DNA of 22,645 nt from Aphodosoma sp045614825 (GTDB lineage Bacteria; Bacteroidota; Bacteroidia; Bacteroidales; Paludibacteraceae): assembly GCA_045614825.1 (NCBI GenBank), contig JAZLDO010000064.1:1-22645 (forward strand). Reading direction: 5' to 3'. Position numbers and translations under genes: made by a program. The notes under the pieces were generated by a model. That model ran no database searches. It saw only the letters and a list, made by a program, of their open reading frames with translations, and was not told the origin of the DNA. Each line of letters starts with the position of its first letter. Position 1 is the stretch's first letter. This document shows positions 13,942 to 20,006 of this stretch, piece by piece.

Positions 13942-14538
13942 ATGGATAAAACAAGTTATGCAGTTGGTCTTAGTTTCGGCCAACATCTTGCTCAAAGCAA
14001 AATCAAAGGTCTTGACTACCAATCTTTTGCAAAAGGTGTAGAAGCAATGTGCGAAGGCAAACAACCTGAAATCGACCTCAAAGAAGCACAAGAATTATTA
14101 AATAACTTTTTCGCTAAATTAGAAGAAGAAGCAAAAGCACAATTCGCACAAGTTCGCGAAGCAGGTGAAAAATTCCTCGAAGAAAACGCTAAACGTGCTA
14201 ACGTAATAACACTTCCTAGTGGACTTCAATACGAAATCATTACCGAAGCAATCGGTCAAACGCCTGTAGCTACAGACAAAGTTAAAGTACACTACCACGG
14301 TACCCTCATCGACGGCACAGTATTCGACAGCTCTGTTCGTCGTGGCGAACCTGCTACTTTCGGTGTTACTCAAGTAATCCAAGGTTGGGTAGAAGCTCTC
14401 CAACTCATGCCTGTAGGTTCAAAATGGAAACTCTACATCCCTTACAACCTCGCTTACGGCGAACACGGCGCAGGACAAATGATTGCTCCATTCTCTGCAC
14501 TCATATTTGAAGTAGAACTCCTCGAAATCGTTAAATAA
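13942..14538 (+). CDS. FKBP-type peptidyl-prolyl isomerase, no signal peptide
   Basis: The 198-aa protein has an N-terminal helical dimerisation-type region (about 1-90, FkpA/FklB-like) and a C-terminal FKBP domain (about 95-198). Active-site residues are present: Tyr118 in KVHYHG, Phe128-Asp129 in TVFDSS, VIQGW (145-149), and YIPYNLAYGE (165-174). It catalyses cis-trans isomerisation of X-Pro bonds and can act as a folding chaperone. No signal sequence is seen, so it is probably cytoplasmic (FklB-like). The paralogous lipoprotein gene follows after 15 bp, in one operon. The FKBP domains of the two are very alike even at DNA level (shared run TACAGTATTCGACAGCTCTG apart from one base), suggesting a rather recent duplication or conversion. 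Confidence 0.94.
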   Translation: MDKTSYAVGLSFGQHLAQSKIKGLDYQSFAKGVEAMCEGKQPEIDLKEAQELLNNFFAKLEEEAKAQFAQVREAGEKFLEENAKRANVITLPSGLQYEIITEAIGQTPVATDKVKVHYHGTLIDGTVFDSSVRRGEPATFGVTQVIQGWVEALQLMPVGSKWKLYIPYNLAYGEHGAGQMIAPFSALIFEVELLEIVK

Positions 14539-14553
14539 TAAACACTAAACAAA

Positions 14554-15783
14554 ATGAAAAAAATCTTTGGACTATTTTTAGCCGCAGCTGTAGCTGCTCC
14601 TATGTTTATGTCATGCGGAAGCAATTCAACTAACGTAAAAACACAAAGCGACTCGATAAACTATGCACTCGGTGCGGCAAATGCAGGTGGCATCCGTCAA
14701 TATGTCCTAATGGCAGACACTGCCGATACTGAAAAAGTAGCACAATTCTGCAAAGGCATTGAAGCTTCATTAAAAGAACAAACTTCAACCGAACGTATAG
14801 CAATCGAAGGTTTCCGCATGGGTATCTCTATGAGCGAAGAAATCAAAACAGGTTTCCTCTTCAACGACTCTACAATCCCCGCAAAAAATGACCTAATTGT
14901 TTCTTCTTTCAAAGCCCTACTAAATGGCGAAGAAGGTGTTATGAATCCAGAAACTGGAATGCAATACTTCCAAACACTTATGGGTCCATCTATGCAGACT
15001 GGCGAACCTGCTAACCTCACACCAGAACAAGTTGATACAATCAATATGCTCCTCGGTATAATTAACGGCAATGGCGCCCGCAAATATATCCTCGGTAAAG
15101 ACACAACAAAAAAAGACATCAACACATTTGTTACTGAATTCGAAAAAGGACTAAACAACACAGAAGACAATTCTTCTTACATAAAAGGTATCGAAGTAGG
15201 CTCTAATATGCGTCAACAATTCAGTCGTAGCACATATCTTTTCAACGACTCTACAATCGAACTCAAACTAAACATAATCAAACGCGGTCTCATCGAAAAC
15301 CTCAAACAAGAAGCCAATGTAATCATGACTGCCGACCAAGCAGCTGAATGGCTCAACAAAACAATGGAAGCTAAAGCTGCTGAAAAAAACAAAGAGGCAG
15401 CAGCAAAAGGCGAAGCTTTCTTGACTGAAAACGCAAAACGTGAAGGTGTATTCGTAACAGAAAGCGGTCTCCAATACGAAGTTGTAACAATGGGCGAAGG
15501 CGAAAAACCAACTGCCGAAAGCACAGTAAAAGTACACTACCATGGTACACTCATTGATGGTACAGTATTCGACAGCTCTGTTCAACGTGGTGAACCAATC
15601 GAATTCCCACTCAATGGTGTAATCAAAGGTTGGACAGAAGGCCTTCAACTCATGCCTATTGGTTCTAAATTCATCCTCTACATCCCTTACCAACTCGCTT
15701 ACGGCGAACGTGGAGCAGGCGAACTTATCGGCCCATGCGAAGCCCTCATCTTCGAAGTTGAACTCCTCGAAATCACAAAATAA
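14554..15783 (+). CDS. FKBP-type peptidyl-prolyl isomerase lipoprotein with duplicated N-terminal domain
   Basis: The 409-aa protein has the lipoprotein signal MKKIFGLFLA...APMFMSC (Cys21), so it acts in the cell envelope. The N-terminal half holds two copies of an FKBP-N-like helical module at about 33-125 and 161-250. Matching landmarks are DSINYALG / DTINMLLG, RQYVL / RKYIL, and FLFNDSTI / YLFNDSTI. A charged helix (about 256-290) leads to the FKBP domain (about 305-409), with Tyr329, Phe339-Asp340, VIKGW and YIPYQLAYGE. It probably folds envelope proteins. The single-module cytoplasmic-type paralog lies directly upstream. The internal duplication makes this protein longer than usual FkpA-type proteins (about 250-270 aa). 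Confidence 0.93.
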   Translation: MKKIFGLFLAAAVAAPMFMSCGSNSTNVKTQSDSINYALGAANAGGIRQYVLMADTADTEKVAQFCKGIEASLKEQTSTERIAIEGFRMGISMSEEIKTGFLFNDSTIPAKNDLIVSSFKALLNGEEGVMNPETGMQYFQTLMGPSMQTGEPANLTPEQVDTINMLLGIINGNGARKYILGKDTTKKDINTFVTEFEKGLNNTEDNSSYIKGIEVGSNMRQQFSRSTYLFNDSTIELKLNIIKRGLIENLKQEANVIMTADQAAEWLNKTMEAKAAEKNKEAAAKGEAFLTENAKREGVFVTESGLQYEVVTMGEGEKPTAESTVKVHYHGTLIDGTVFDSSVQRGEPIEFPLNGVIKGWTEGLQLMPIGSKFILYIPYQLAYGERGAGELIGPCEALIFEVELLEITK

Positions 15784-15800
15784 AATATTACATAAAATTT

Positions 15801-15880
15801 AAGTTGAAATGTGAAAGTTGAAATAAGAAAATTATCATCATGATATTTCCAATTTTCAACTTTCAACTTTCAACTTTTTT
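15801..15880 (+). terminator. Large hairpin terminator of the FKBP operon, built from 7-bp repeats
   Basis: The 23-nt arms 15801-15823 and 15854-15876 pair with two mismatches around a 30-nt loop and are followed by a T run to 15880. The right arm is a tandem repeat of TTTCAAC; the left arm is its diverged inverse. Placement just after the FKBP stop codon supports termination. Confidence 0.7.
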
Positions 15881-15905
15881 ATTATGCTCGTCTATCTTTT
15901 TCACT

Positions 15906-15942
15906 AAAAAAAACCGCTCAACAATAAAGTCAAGCGGTTTTT
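15906..15942 (-). terminator. Intrinsic terminator of the ferredoxin gene
   Basis: AAACCGCT (15911-15918) pairs with AGCGGTTT (15933-15940). Read on the minus strand the hairpin follows the ferredoxin stop codon by about 25 nt and ends in a run of T. It lies only about 30 bp from the FKBP terminator on the other strand. Confidence 0.8.
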
Positions 15943-15964
15943 AAGTTTGTTTTTCGATAGCGAA

Positions 15965-16135
15965 TTATTCGCCAAGATGAATTGCTTCTGATGGACAAAC
16001 TGAAGCACAAGTGCCACATTCTGTACATACTTCTGGGTCGATTTTATAGATATCGCCCTCAGAGATAGCTTCAACAGGGCACTCACCGATACAAGTACCA
16101 CAAGCAATACAATCTTCTGAAATTACGTAAGCCAT
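15965..16135 (-). CDS. 2[4Fe-4S] ferredoxin (56 aa)
   Basis: This short gene is read from ATG at 16135 to TAA at 15965. The product begins MAYVISEDCIACGTCIGECP and contains two CxxCxxCxxxCP motifs: Cys9, 12, 15 with 19, and Cys37, 40, 43 with 47. This is a clostridial-type bacterial ferredoxin carrying two [4Fe-4S] clusters. It is a soluble low-potential electron carrier, for example for pyruvate:ferredoxin oxidoreductase and related anaerobic enzymes, and fits an anaerobe. It is monocistronic, with its own promoter and terminator, and divergent from the porT-like gene. Length and motif spacing are standard for the family. Confidence 0.96.
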   Translation of the reverse strand: MAYVISEDCIACGTCIGECPVEAISEGDIYKIDPEVCTECGTCASVCPSEAIHLGE

Positions 16136-16176
16136 TGTTTAAAAAAATTAAGTTGTTATTAGTACTAATTTCAGTG

Positions 16177-16207
16177 CAAATTTACGCATATTTTTTGTTA
16201 TAACAAA
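16177..16207 (-). promoter_or_regulatory. Promoter of the ferredoxin gene
   Basis: On the minus strand TTTG (complement of 16204-16207), a 19-nt spacer and TAAATTTG (complement of 16177-16184) fit the Bacteroidetes consensus. The ATG is about 40 nt downstream. Confidence 0.75.
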
Positions 16208-16249
16208 CATTTTACACAATAATTTTTACACAAATTCGTTTTAACAACG

Positions 16250-16999
16250 ATGAAAAAATTTTACTGCCTAATAATCACAATAGTTACACTTATATCTATA
16301 CAAAATACAGATGCACAAAATCTCCCCACCATCGACTACAAACGTTGGCATTATGGTGCATTTATAGGTGTAAACACAATGGATTTCGGAATAAAAGACA
16401 TTCCCGAAAGTAATTTACGTGCAGAAATTAAAAGTTGGATACCTGGATTTAGCGTCGGACTCATCGGCGAAATGCGCCTAAACAACTATTTCAACCTACG
16501 CCTCGCTCCTGCCTTCCACATGGGACAATATAATGTAACATTCTTCGAAGGCACAAATTCATCAGAAGGTCAATTCAACTCTTCTGCAATTCATGGCTAC
16601 AAAAACACACCATCAAATATCGTCAGAATCCCAATATACATAAAATACAATGCAGTTCGCCTATACGACTGCCGCCCATATCTCCTCGCAGGTGGAGGTA
16701 TCGACATCGAATGGAATATAGACAAAGACCCCGAAAACCCACTCCTATTTAAAAAGCTCGACTATTTCACCGATTTTGGCGTAGGTTGCACAATCTATAC
16801 AGAATACCTACGATTCTCAATCGAAGCAAAATACTCCATCGGATTCAACAACAAATTCGTCTCATTCGACAAACGAGTAGGCACACCACACGAGCCACTA
16901 ACATCCGACAGCGAAAATATCAATCGAGCCCTCGAAACCCAATCCATACAAAGTCTTAAAGCTCGAGTATTCACTCTAGCCCTCAACATAAACATATAA
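16250..16999 (+). CDS. porT: PorT-like outer-membrane beta-barrel protein (type IX secretion)
   Basis: The 249-aa protein has a signal peptide (about 1-22, ending NTDA before QN) and a beta-barrel pattern. Segments resembling the PorT family are YFNLRLAPAFHMGQYNVTF, IVRIPIYIKYNA followed by RPYLLAGGG, and a long terminal section ending in the aromatic/aliphatic pattern ARVFTLALNINI. PorT is an outer-membrane-associated protein needed for type IX secretion in Porphyromonas gingivalis. A T9SS-type cargo 3 kb away supports a working system in this organism. General PorT-like barrels outside T9SS also exist, so the role is inferred. No clear -7 element is visible in the 114-bp gap upstream. The gene ends at a strong bidirectional terminator. 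Confidence 0.78.
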   Translation: MKKFYCLIITIVTLISIQNTDAQNLPTIDYKRWHYGAFIGVNTMDFGIKDIPESNLRAEIKSWIPGFSVGLIGEMRLNNYFNLRLAPAFHMGQYNVTFFEGTNSSEGQFNSSAIHGYKNTPSNIVRIPIYIKYNAVRLYDCRPYLLAGGGIDIEWNIDKDPENPLLFKKLDYFTDFGVGCTIYTEYLRFSIEAKYSIGFNNKFVSFDKRVGTPHEPLTSDSENINRALETQSIQSLKARVFTLALNINI

Positions 17000-17000
17000 T

Positions 17001-17028
17001 AAAAGGAGATTCTCAAGAATCTCCTTTT
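17001..17028. terminator. Bidirectional terminator between porT and the phosphatase gene
   Basis: AAAAGGAGATTC (17001-17012) pairs perfectly with GAATCTCCTTTT (17017-17028) around TCAA, a 12-bp stem with T runs on both strands. The TGA stop of the minus-strand phosphatase gene (17013-17015) lies in the loop, so one arm also encodes its last residues (IKGDS). Confidence 0.9.
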
Positions 17029-17486
17029 ATTATACTATCAATTAATCCAGCACAAGCATCTTCTAATAAATCTATAACATATTCAAACCCCTCCTCTCCT
17101 CCATAATAAGGATCAGGTACACAATCCGCCAAACAATGCTTATCGCAATAATTAGTAGCTAACGTCACCTTCTTAAAATGCTCAGTCGAAGGTGCACGAT
17201 TACTCAACGCACGCCTATTCTGAGCATCCATGCACACAATCAAATCCCACGTATCCCAATCCTCGCGACGCATAGGACGCGAAATATGCGTTATATTATA
17301 ACCATGACGAGCCGCATGCGCCCTCATACGTGCATCTGCACGTTCACCCTCATGATACGCCTCTAAACCAGCCGAATCAATAACAAATTGCTTGGAAAGC
17401 CCACGCTCCTCAAGCAATTTATTCATTATAGTTTCAGCCATAGGACTACGGCATATATTACCCAAACAGATAAACAATATATTCAT
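17013..17486 (-). CDS. Low-molecular-weight protein-tyrosine phosphatase
   Basis: The 157-aa protein starts MNILFICLGNICRSPMAE, holding the P-loop Cx5R(S/T) with nucleophile Cys7 and Arg13. The general-acid loop VPDPYYGG carries Asp125. Length and motifs are standard for the LMW-PTP family, cytoplasmic enzymes that remove phosphate from phosphotyrosine. In polysaccharide loci, relatives (Wzb-type) dephosphorylate tyrosine autokinases that control capsule chain length, but no such kinase is seen here. It lies 133 bp after recA on the same strand with no promoter -7 element visible between, so it may be the third gene of a bcp-recA unit. It is related to the arsenate reductase fold, but the CLGNICRS loop and DPYYGG favour the phosphatase. 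Confidence 0.93.
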   Translation of the reverse strand: MNILFICLGNICRSPMAETIMNKLLEERGLSKQFVIDSAGLEAYHEGERADARMRAHAARHGYNITHISRPMRREDWDTWDLIVCMDAQNRRALSNRAPSTEHFKKVTLATNYCDKHCLADCVPDPYYGGEEGFEYVIDLLEDACAGLIDSIIKGDS

Positions 17487-17536
17487 TTCAAGTTGAAAGT
17501 TGTGAGTTGTGAGTTGAAAGTTGAGAGTTAAGTATT

Positions 17537-17590
17537 TTAATTCTTAATTCTTAATTCTTAATTCTTAATTCTTAATTCTTAATTCTTAAT
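17537..17590 (+). repeat. Perfect TTAATTC heptamer tandem repeat (about 7.7 copies)
   Basis: Seven full units of TTAATTC plus TTAAT run without a mismatch. It is flanked on one side by degenerate GTTGAAA/GTTGTGA units (17493-17528) and on the other by CATTCCT units (17593-17615). It lies in the gap between recA and the phosphatase gene. Confidence 0.95.
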
Positions 17591-17619
17591 CTCCATTCCT
17601 CATTCCACATTCCTAATTT

Positions 17620-18633
17620 CTACTTCTTAAGAGCTTCCATTATCTTCTCTTGAAGTTCTTCAAGCAATTCAGGATTATCTTGAACCAAACGCTTAGCTGC
17701 ATCACGACCTTGACCAAGTTTAGTATCATTATAACTAAACCAAGCTCCAGCCTTTTTAATTACACCTGCTTCAACTCCAAGGTCGATAATTTCACCAGCC
17801 AACGAAATACCTTCGCCAAACATGATATCAAATTCAGCCTTACGGAAAGGAGGTGCCACTTTATTTTTAACAACTTTCACTTTAGTTTGATTACCGAGCA
17901 CATTATCGCCATCCTTAATTGGTGTAGATTTACGGATATCAATACGTACCGAAGCATAAAATTTCAAAGCATTACCACCTGTAGTAGTTTCAGGCGAACC
18001 AAACATCACTCCAATCTTCTCACGCAATTGATTAATAAAAATACAAGTAGTATTAGTTTTATTGATACTTGCAGTCAATTTACGCAACGCCTGACTCATC
18101 AAACGAGCTTGCAAACCAACTTTATTATCTCCCATATCTCCCTCAAGTTCCGCTTTGGGAGTAAGCGCAGCCACCGAGTCAATAACAATAATATCAATAG
18201 CCGACGAACGAATCAATTGATCTGCCACCTCAAGTGCTTGCTCTCCACTATCAGGCTGAGAGATAAGAAGATTATCAATATCTACACCAAGTTTTTCTGC
18301 ATAAAAACGGTCAAAAGCATGCTCTGCGTCAATAATAGCCGCAATTCCACCAGCCTTTTGAGCCTCCGCAATAGCATGAATAGCCAAAGTTGTTTTACCT
18401 GAAGACTCAGGACCATATATTTCAATAATACGACCACGTGGATAACCGCCTACACCAAGAGCTAAGTTCAAACCAATAGAGCCTGATGGAATAACACTAA
18501 CCTCTTCAATATTATCTTCACCCATCTTCATAATGGTTCCCTTACCATGCTCTTTTTCTATTTTCTCCATTGCAAGTTGCAATGCCTTCAATTTATCAGC
18601 CGAAGGAGCTTTCTTTTCAATTTGTTCTGCCAT
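17620..18633 (-). CDS. recA: Recombinase RecA
   Basis: The 337-aa protein has Walker A GPESSGKT (74-81), the region IIDAEHAFD (100-108), Walker B-type IVIDSVAAL (149-157), and the DNA-binding loop 2 starting INQLREKIGVMFGSPETT (200-217). It forms ATP-dependent filaments on single-stranded DNA for homologous recombination and, where LexA is present, SOS induction. The C-terminal tail (NPELLEELQEKIMEALKK) is short but normal for Bacteroidetes. The bcp gene lies 16 bp upstream on the same strand, and its promoter is the only one visible for the pair. No LexA-like palindrome was recognised near that promoter. No intein or frameshift is present. Confidence 0.98.
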   Translation of the reverse strand: MAEQIEKKAPSADKLKALQLAMEKIEKEHGKGTIMKMGEDNIEEVSVIPSGSIGLNLALGVGGYPRGRIIEIYGPESSGKTTLAIHAIAEAQKAGGIAAIIDAEHAFDRFYAEKLGVDIDNLLISQPDSGEQALEVADQLIRSSAIDIIVIDSVAALTPKAELEGDMGDNKVGLQARLMSQALRKLTASINKTNTTCIFINQLREKIGVMFGSPETTTGGNALKFYASVRIDIRKSTPIKDGDNVLGNQTKVKVVKNKVAPPFRKAEFDIMFGEGISLAGEIIDLGVEAGVIKKAGAWFSYNDTKLGQGRDAAKRLVQDNPELLEELQEKIMEALKK

Positions 18634-18649
18634 AATATACTAATTTAAA

Positions 18650-19102
18650 TTATTTATTCAATATTTGTTCTGCATGATTAGCAGTTTTCACCTCTTTAGG
18701 TCCAATCACACGCTCCAACACCCCATCTTCATTGAAAATAAATGTCGTACGCATTGTACCCATATACGTTCTACCACACATTTTCTTTTCGCCCCAAACA
18801 CCAAAAGATTCAACCAAAGTATGTTCAGTATCTGCTATTAAGTCAAAAGGCAATTCATTTTTCTCAATAAATTTCAAATGACGTTTAGCCTCATCAACAC
18901 TAACACCAATCACTCTATAGCCTTGCGCACGCAACTCTTCGTACCCATCGCGTAAACTACAAGCCTGAGCTGTACAACCAGGAGTCATATCTTTTGGATA
19001 AAAATACAACACCACTTTCTGTCCTTTCAAATTTTCAGCCTTGATTGGATTACCATTTTGATCTAATCCCAAATAATCAGGCATTTTATCTCCTATATTC
19101 AT
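18650..19102 (-). CDS. bcp: Thioredoxin-dependent thiol peroxidase (BCP/PrxQ)
   Basis: The 150-aa cytoplasmic peroxiredoxin reduces hydrogen peroxide and organic hydroperoxides at the expense of thioredoxin. The active site reads YPKDMTPGCTAQAC, with peroxidatic Cys43 and resolving Cys48 five residues later, the PrxQ arrangement. The conserved arginine in TYMGTMRTTFIF and the ending ILNK fit the family length. It is the first gene of a unit with recA, 16 bp apart, and has a well-placed promoter just downstream of the ung stop. Pairing peroxide removal with DNA repair (recA, and ung upstream) suggests a stress context, which is inference only. Confidence 0.95.
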   Translation of the reverse strand: MNIGDKMPDYLGLDQNGNPIKAENLKGQKVVLYFYPKDMTPGCTAQACSLRDGYEELRAQGYRVIGVSVDEAKRHLKFIEKNELPFDLIADTEHTLVESFGVWGEKKMCGRTYMGTMRTTFIFNEDGVLERVIGPKEVKTANHAEQILNK

Positions 19103-19119
19103 AACACTATATTTTGCAA

Positions 19120-19151
19120 CAAAGTTAATAAAAAATATTCAATACCACAAT
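19120..19151 (-). promoter_or_regulatory. Promoter of bcp-recA
   Basis: On the minus strand ATTG (complement of 19148-19151), a 20-nt spacer and TAACTTTG (complement of 19120-19127) fit the Bacteroidetes consensus. It starts 5 bp after the ung stop codon, so bcp can be transcribed independently of ung. Confidence 0.78.
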
Positions 19152-19155
19152 ATTT

Positions 19156-19935
19156 TCAACGCCAATCTATAGGATTTTTTCCTTTAGATTTTAAATAATT
19201 GTTTGCAGCCCTAAATTGCATCGATCCCCAAAAAGAATCATTTCGCAGACGACCGAAACCATTATAGACAAAATTCACATCATTTTCAATCAAATCACCA
19301 TTATCAGTTATACTCAATGCACTACCTTTTATTTTTTCGAAATTAGAGGTCTTCCCCCACGACAATCCTGACGGATGTGTTGATACATAAATTTTATGCT
19401 TAGCATTATCAATGATTTTTGTCTTTGCTGCCGCACTCTTTCCCCACAACATAAAAACCACATTATCACATTTTTCGCTCAATACCTTAATCACAGCATC
19501 AGTAAATCTCTGCCAACCAAAAGACTCGTGACTTCCTGCCTTACCCTTTTCTACCGTAAGAGTTGCATTCAATAATAGCACCCCTTGTCGAGCCCAACGG
19601 TCAAGACTATTACCAACCAAAGGTTCTACTTGAAACTCCATTGCAATCTCCTGAAAAATATGATTCAACGACCCCGGCATTGGGCACATATCAGGCACAG
19701 AAAACGCCAATCCCTGAGCTTGCCCAGGTTCATGATATGGATCTTGTCCCAAAATTACGACCTTAACATTCTCGGGATCACACAACTCAAAAGCACGAAA
19801 CAAATTCTCTTTTGCAGGATAAACAATCGAAGAAGAATAAGCGTGCTCTACCTTATTTGTCAACTCCCCAAAATATGGTTGCTCCAACTCTCTTCCCAAT
19901 AAATTTCGCCATTCTGCAGGTATCAATTCTTTCAT
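19156..19935 (-). CDS. ung: Uracil-DNA glycosylase, family 1, with expanded intercalation loop
   Basis: Ung removes uracil from DNA to start base-excision repair. The 259-aa protein has GQDPYH (63-68, catalytic Asp65), the proline-rich stretch PMPGSLNHIFQE, LLLNATLTV (120-128), FMLWGKSA (161-168), and HPSG (187-190, catalytic His187). The family normally reads HPSPLSxxRGFFGxxHF. Here HPSGLSWGKTSN is followed by about 35 extra residues before FWGSMQFRAANNYL, after which the usual ending (SKGKNPIDW) resumes. The insertion splits the leucine loop that enters the DNA minor groove. The frame is intact on both sides, so this is an insertion and not a frameshift. Bacterial Ung is usually about 220-230 aa, which agrees. 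No -7 element is seen upstream, only a terminator, so its promoter is unclear. Confidence 0.92.
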   Translation of the reverse strand: MKELIPAEWRNLLGRELEQPYFGELTNKVEHAYSSSIVYPAKENLFRAFELCDPENVKVVILGQDPYHEPGQAQGLAFSVPDMCPMPGSLNHIFQEIAMEFQVEPLVGNSLDRWARQGVLLLNATLTVEKGKAGSHESFGWQRFTDAVIKVLSEKCDNVVFMLWGKSAAAKTKIIDNAKHKIYVSTHPSGLSWGKTSNFEKIKGSALSITDNGDLIENDVNFVYNGFGRLRNDSFWGSMQFRAANNYLKSKGKNPIDWR

Positions 19936-19949
19936 AAACTCATTTTATT

Positions 19950-19985
19950 AAAAAGACCTTAAGCCCCAAAGCCCAAGGTCTTTTT
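19950..19985 (-). terminator. Terminator after the type IX cargo gene
   Basis: AAAAAGACCTT (19950-19960) pairs with AAGGTCTTTTT (19975-19985), an 11-bp stem with a 14-nt loop. On the minus strand it lies 21 nt after the stop at 20007 and ends in a T run. It lies only 14 bp before the ung start codon. Confidence 0.85.
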
Positions 19986-20006
19986 ATTTGTTATGTCAAT
20001 TTAATT

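Noticed and set aside
17537..17590. CRISPR array
   Set aside because: The 7-bp units are contiguous with no spacers, and no cas genes are present.
17650..18402. Long open frame on the + strand opposite recA (250 residues)
   Set aside because: It is a shadow of the recA coding strand. It has no recognisable motif, leader or promoter, and recA itself is unmistakable.
19342..19377. Frameshift or pseudogene in ung
   Set aside because: The frame is continuous and the conserved C-terminal segment resumes in the same frame, so an insertion explains it better.
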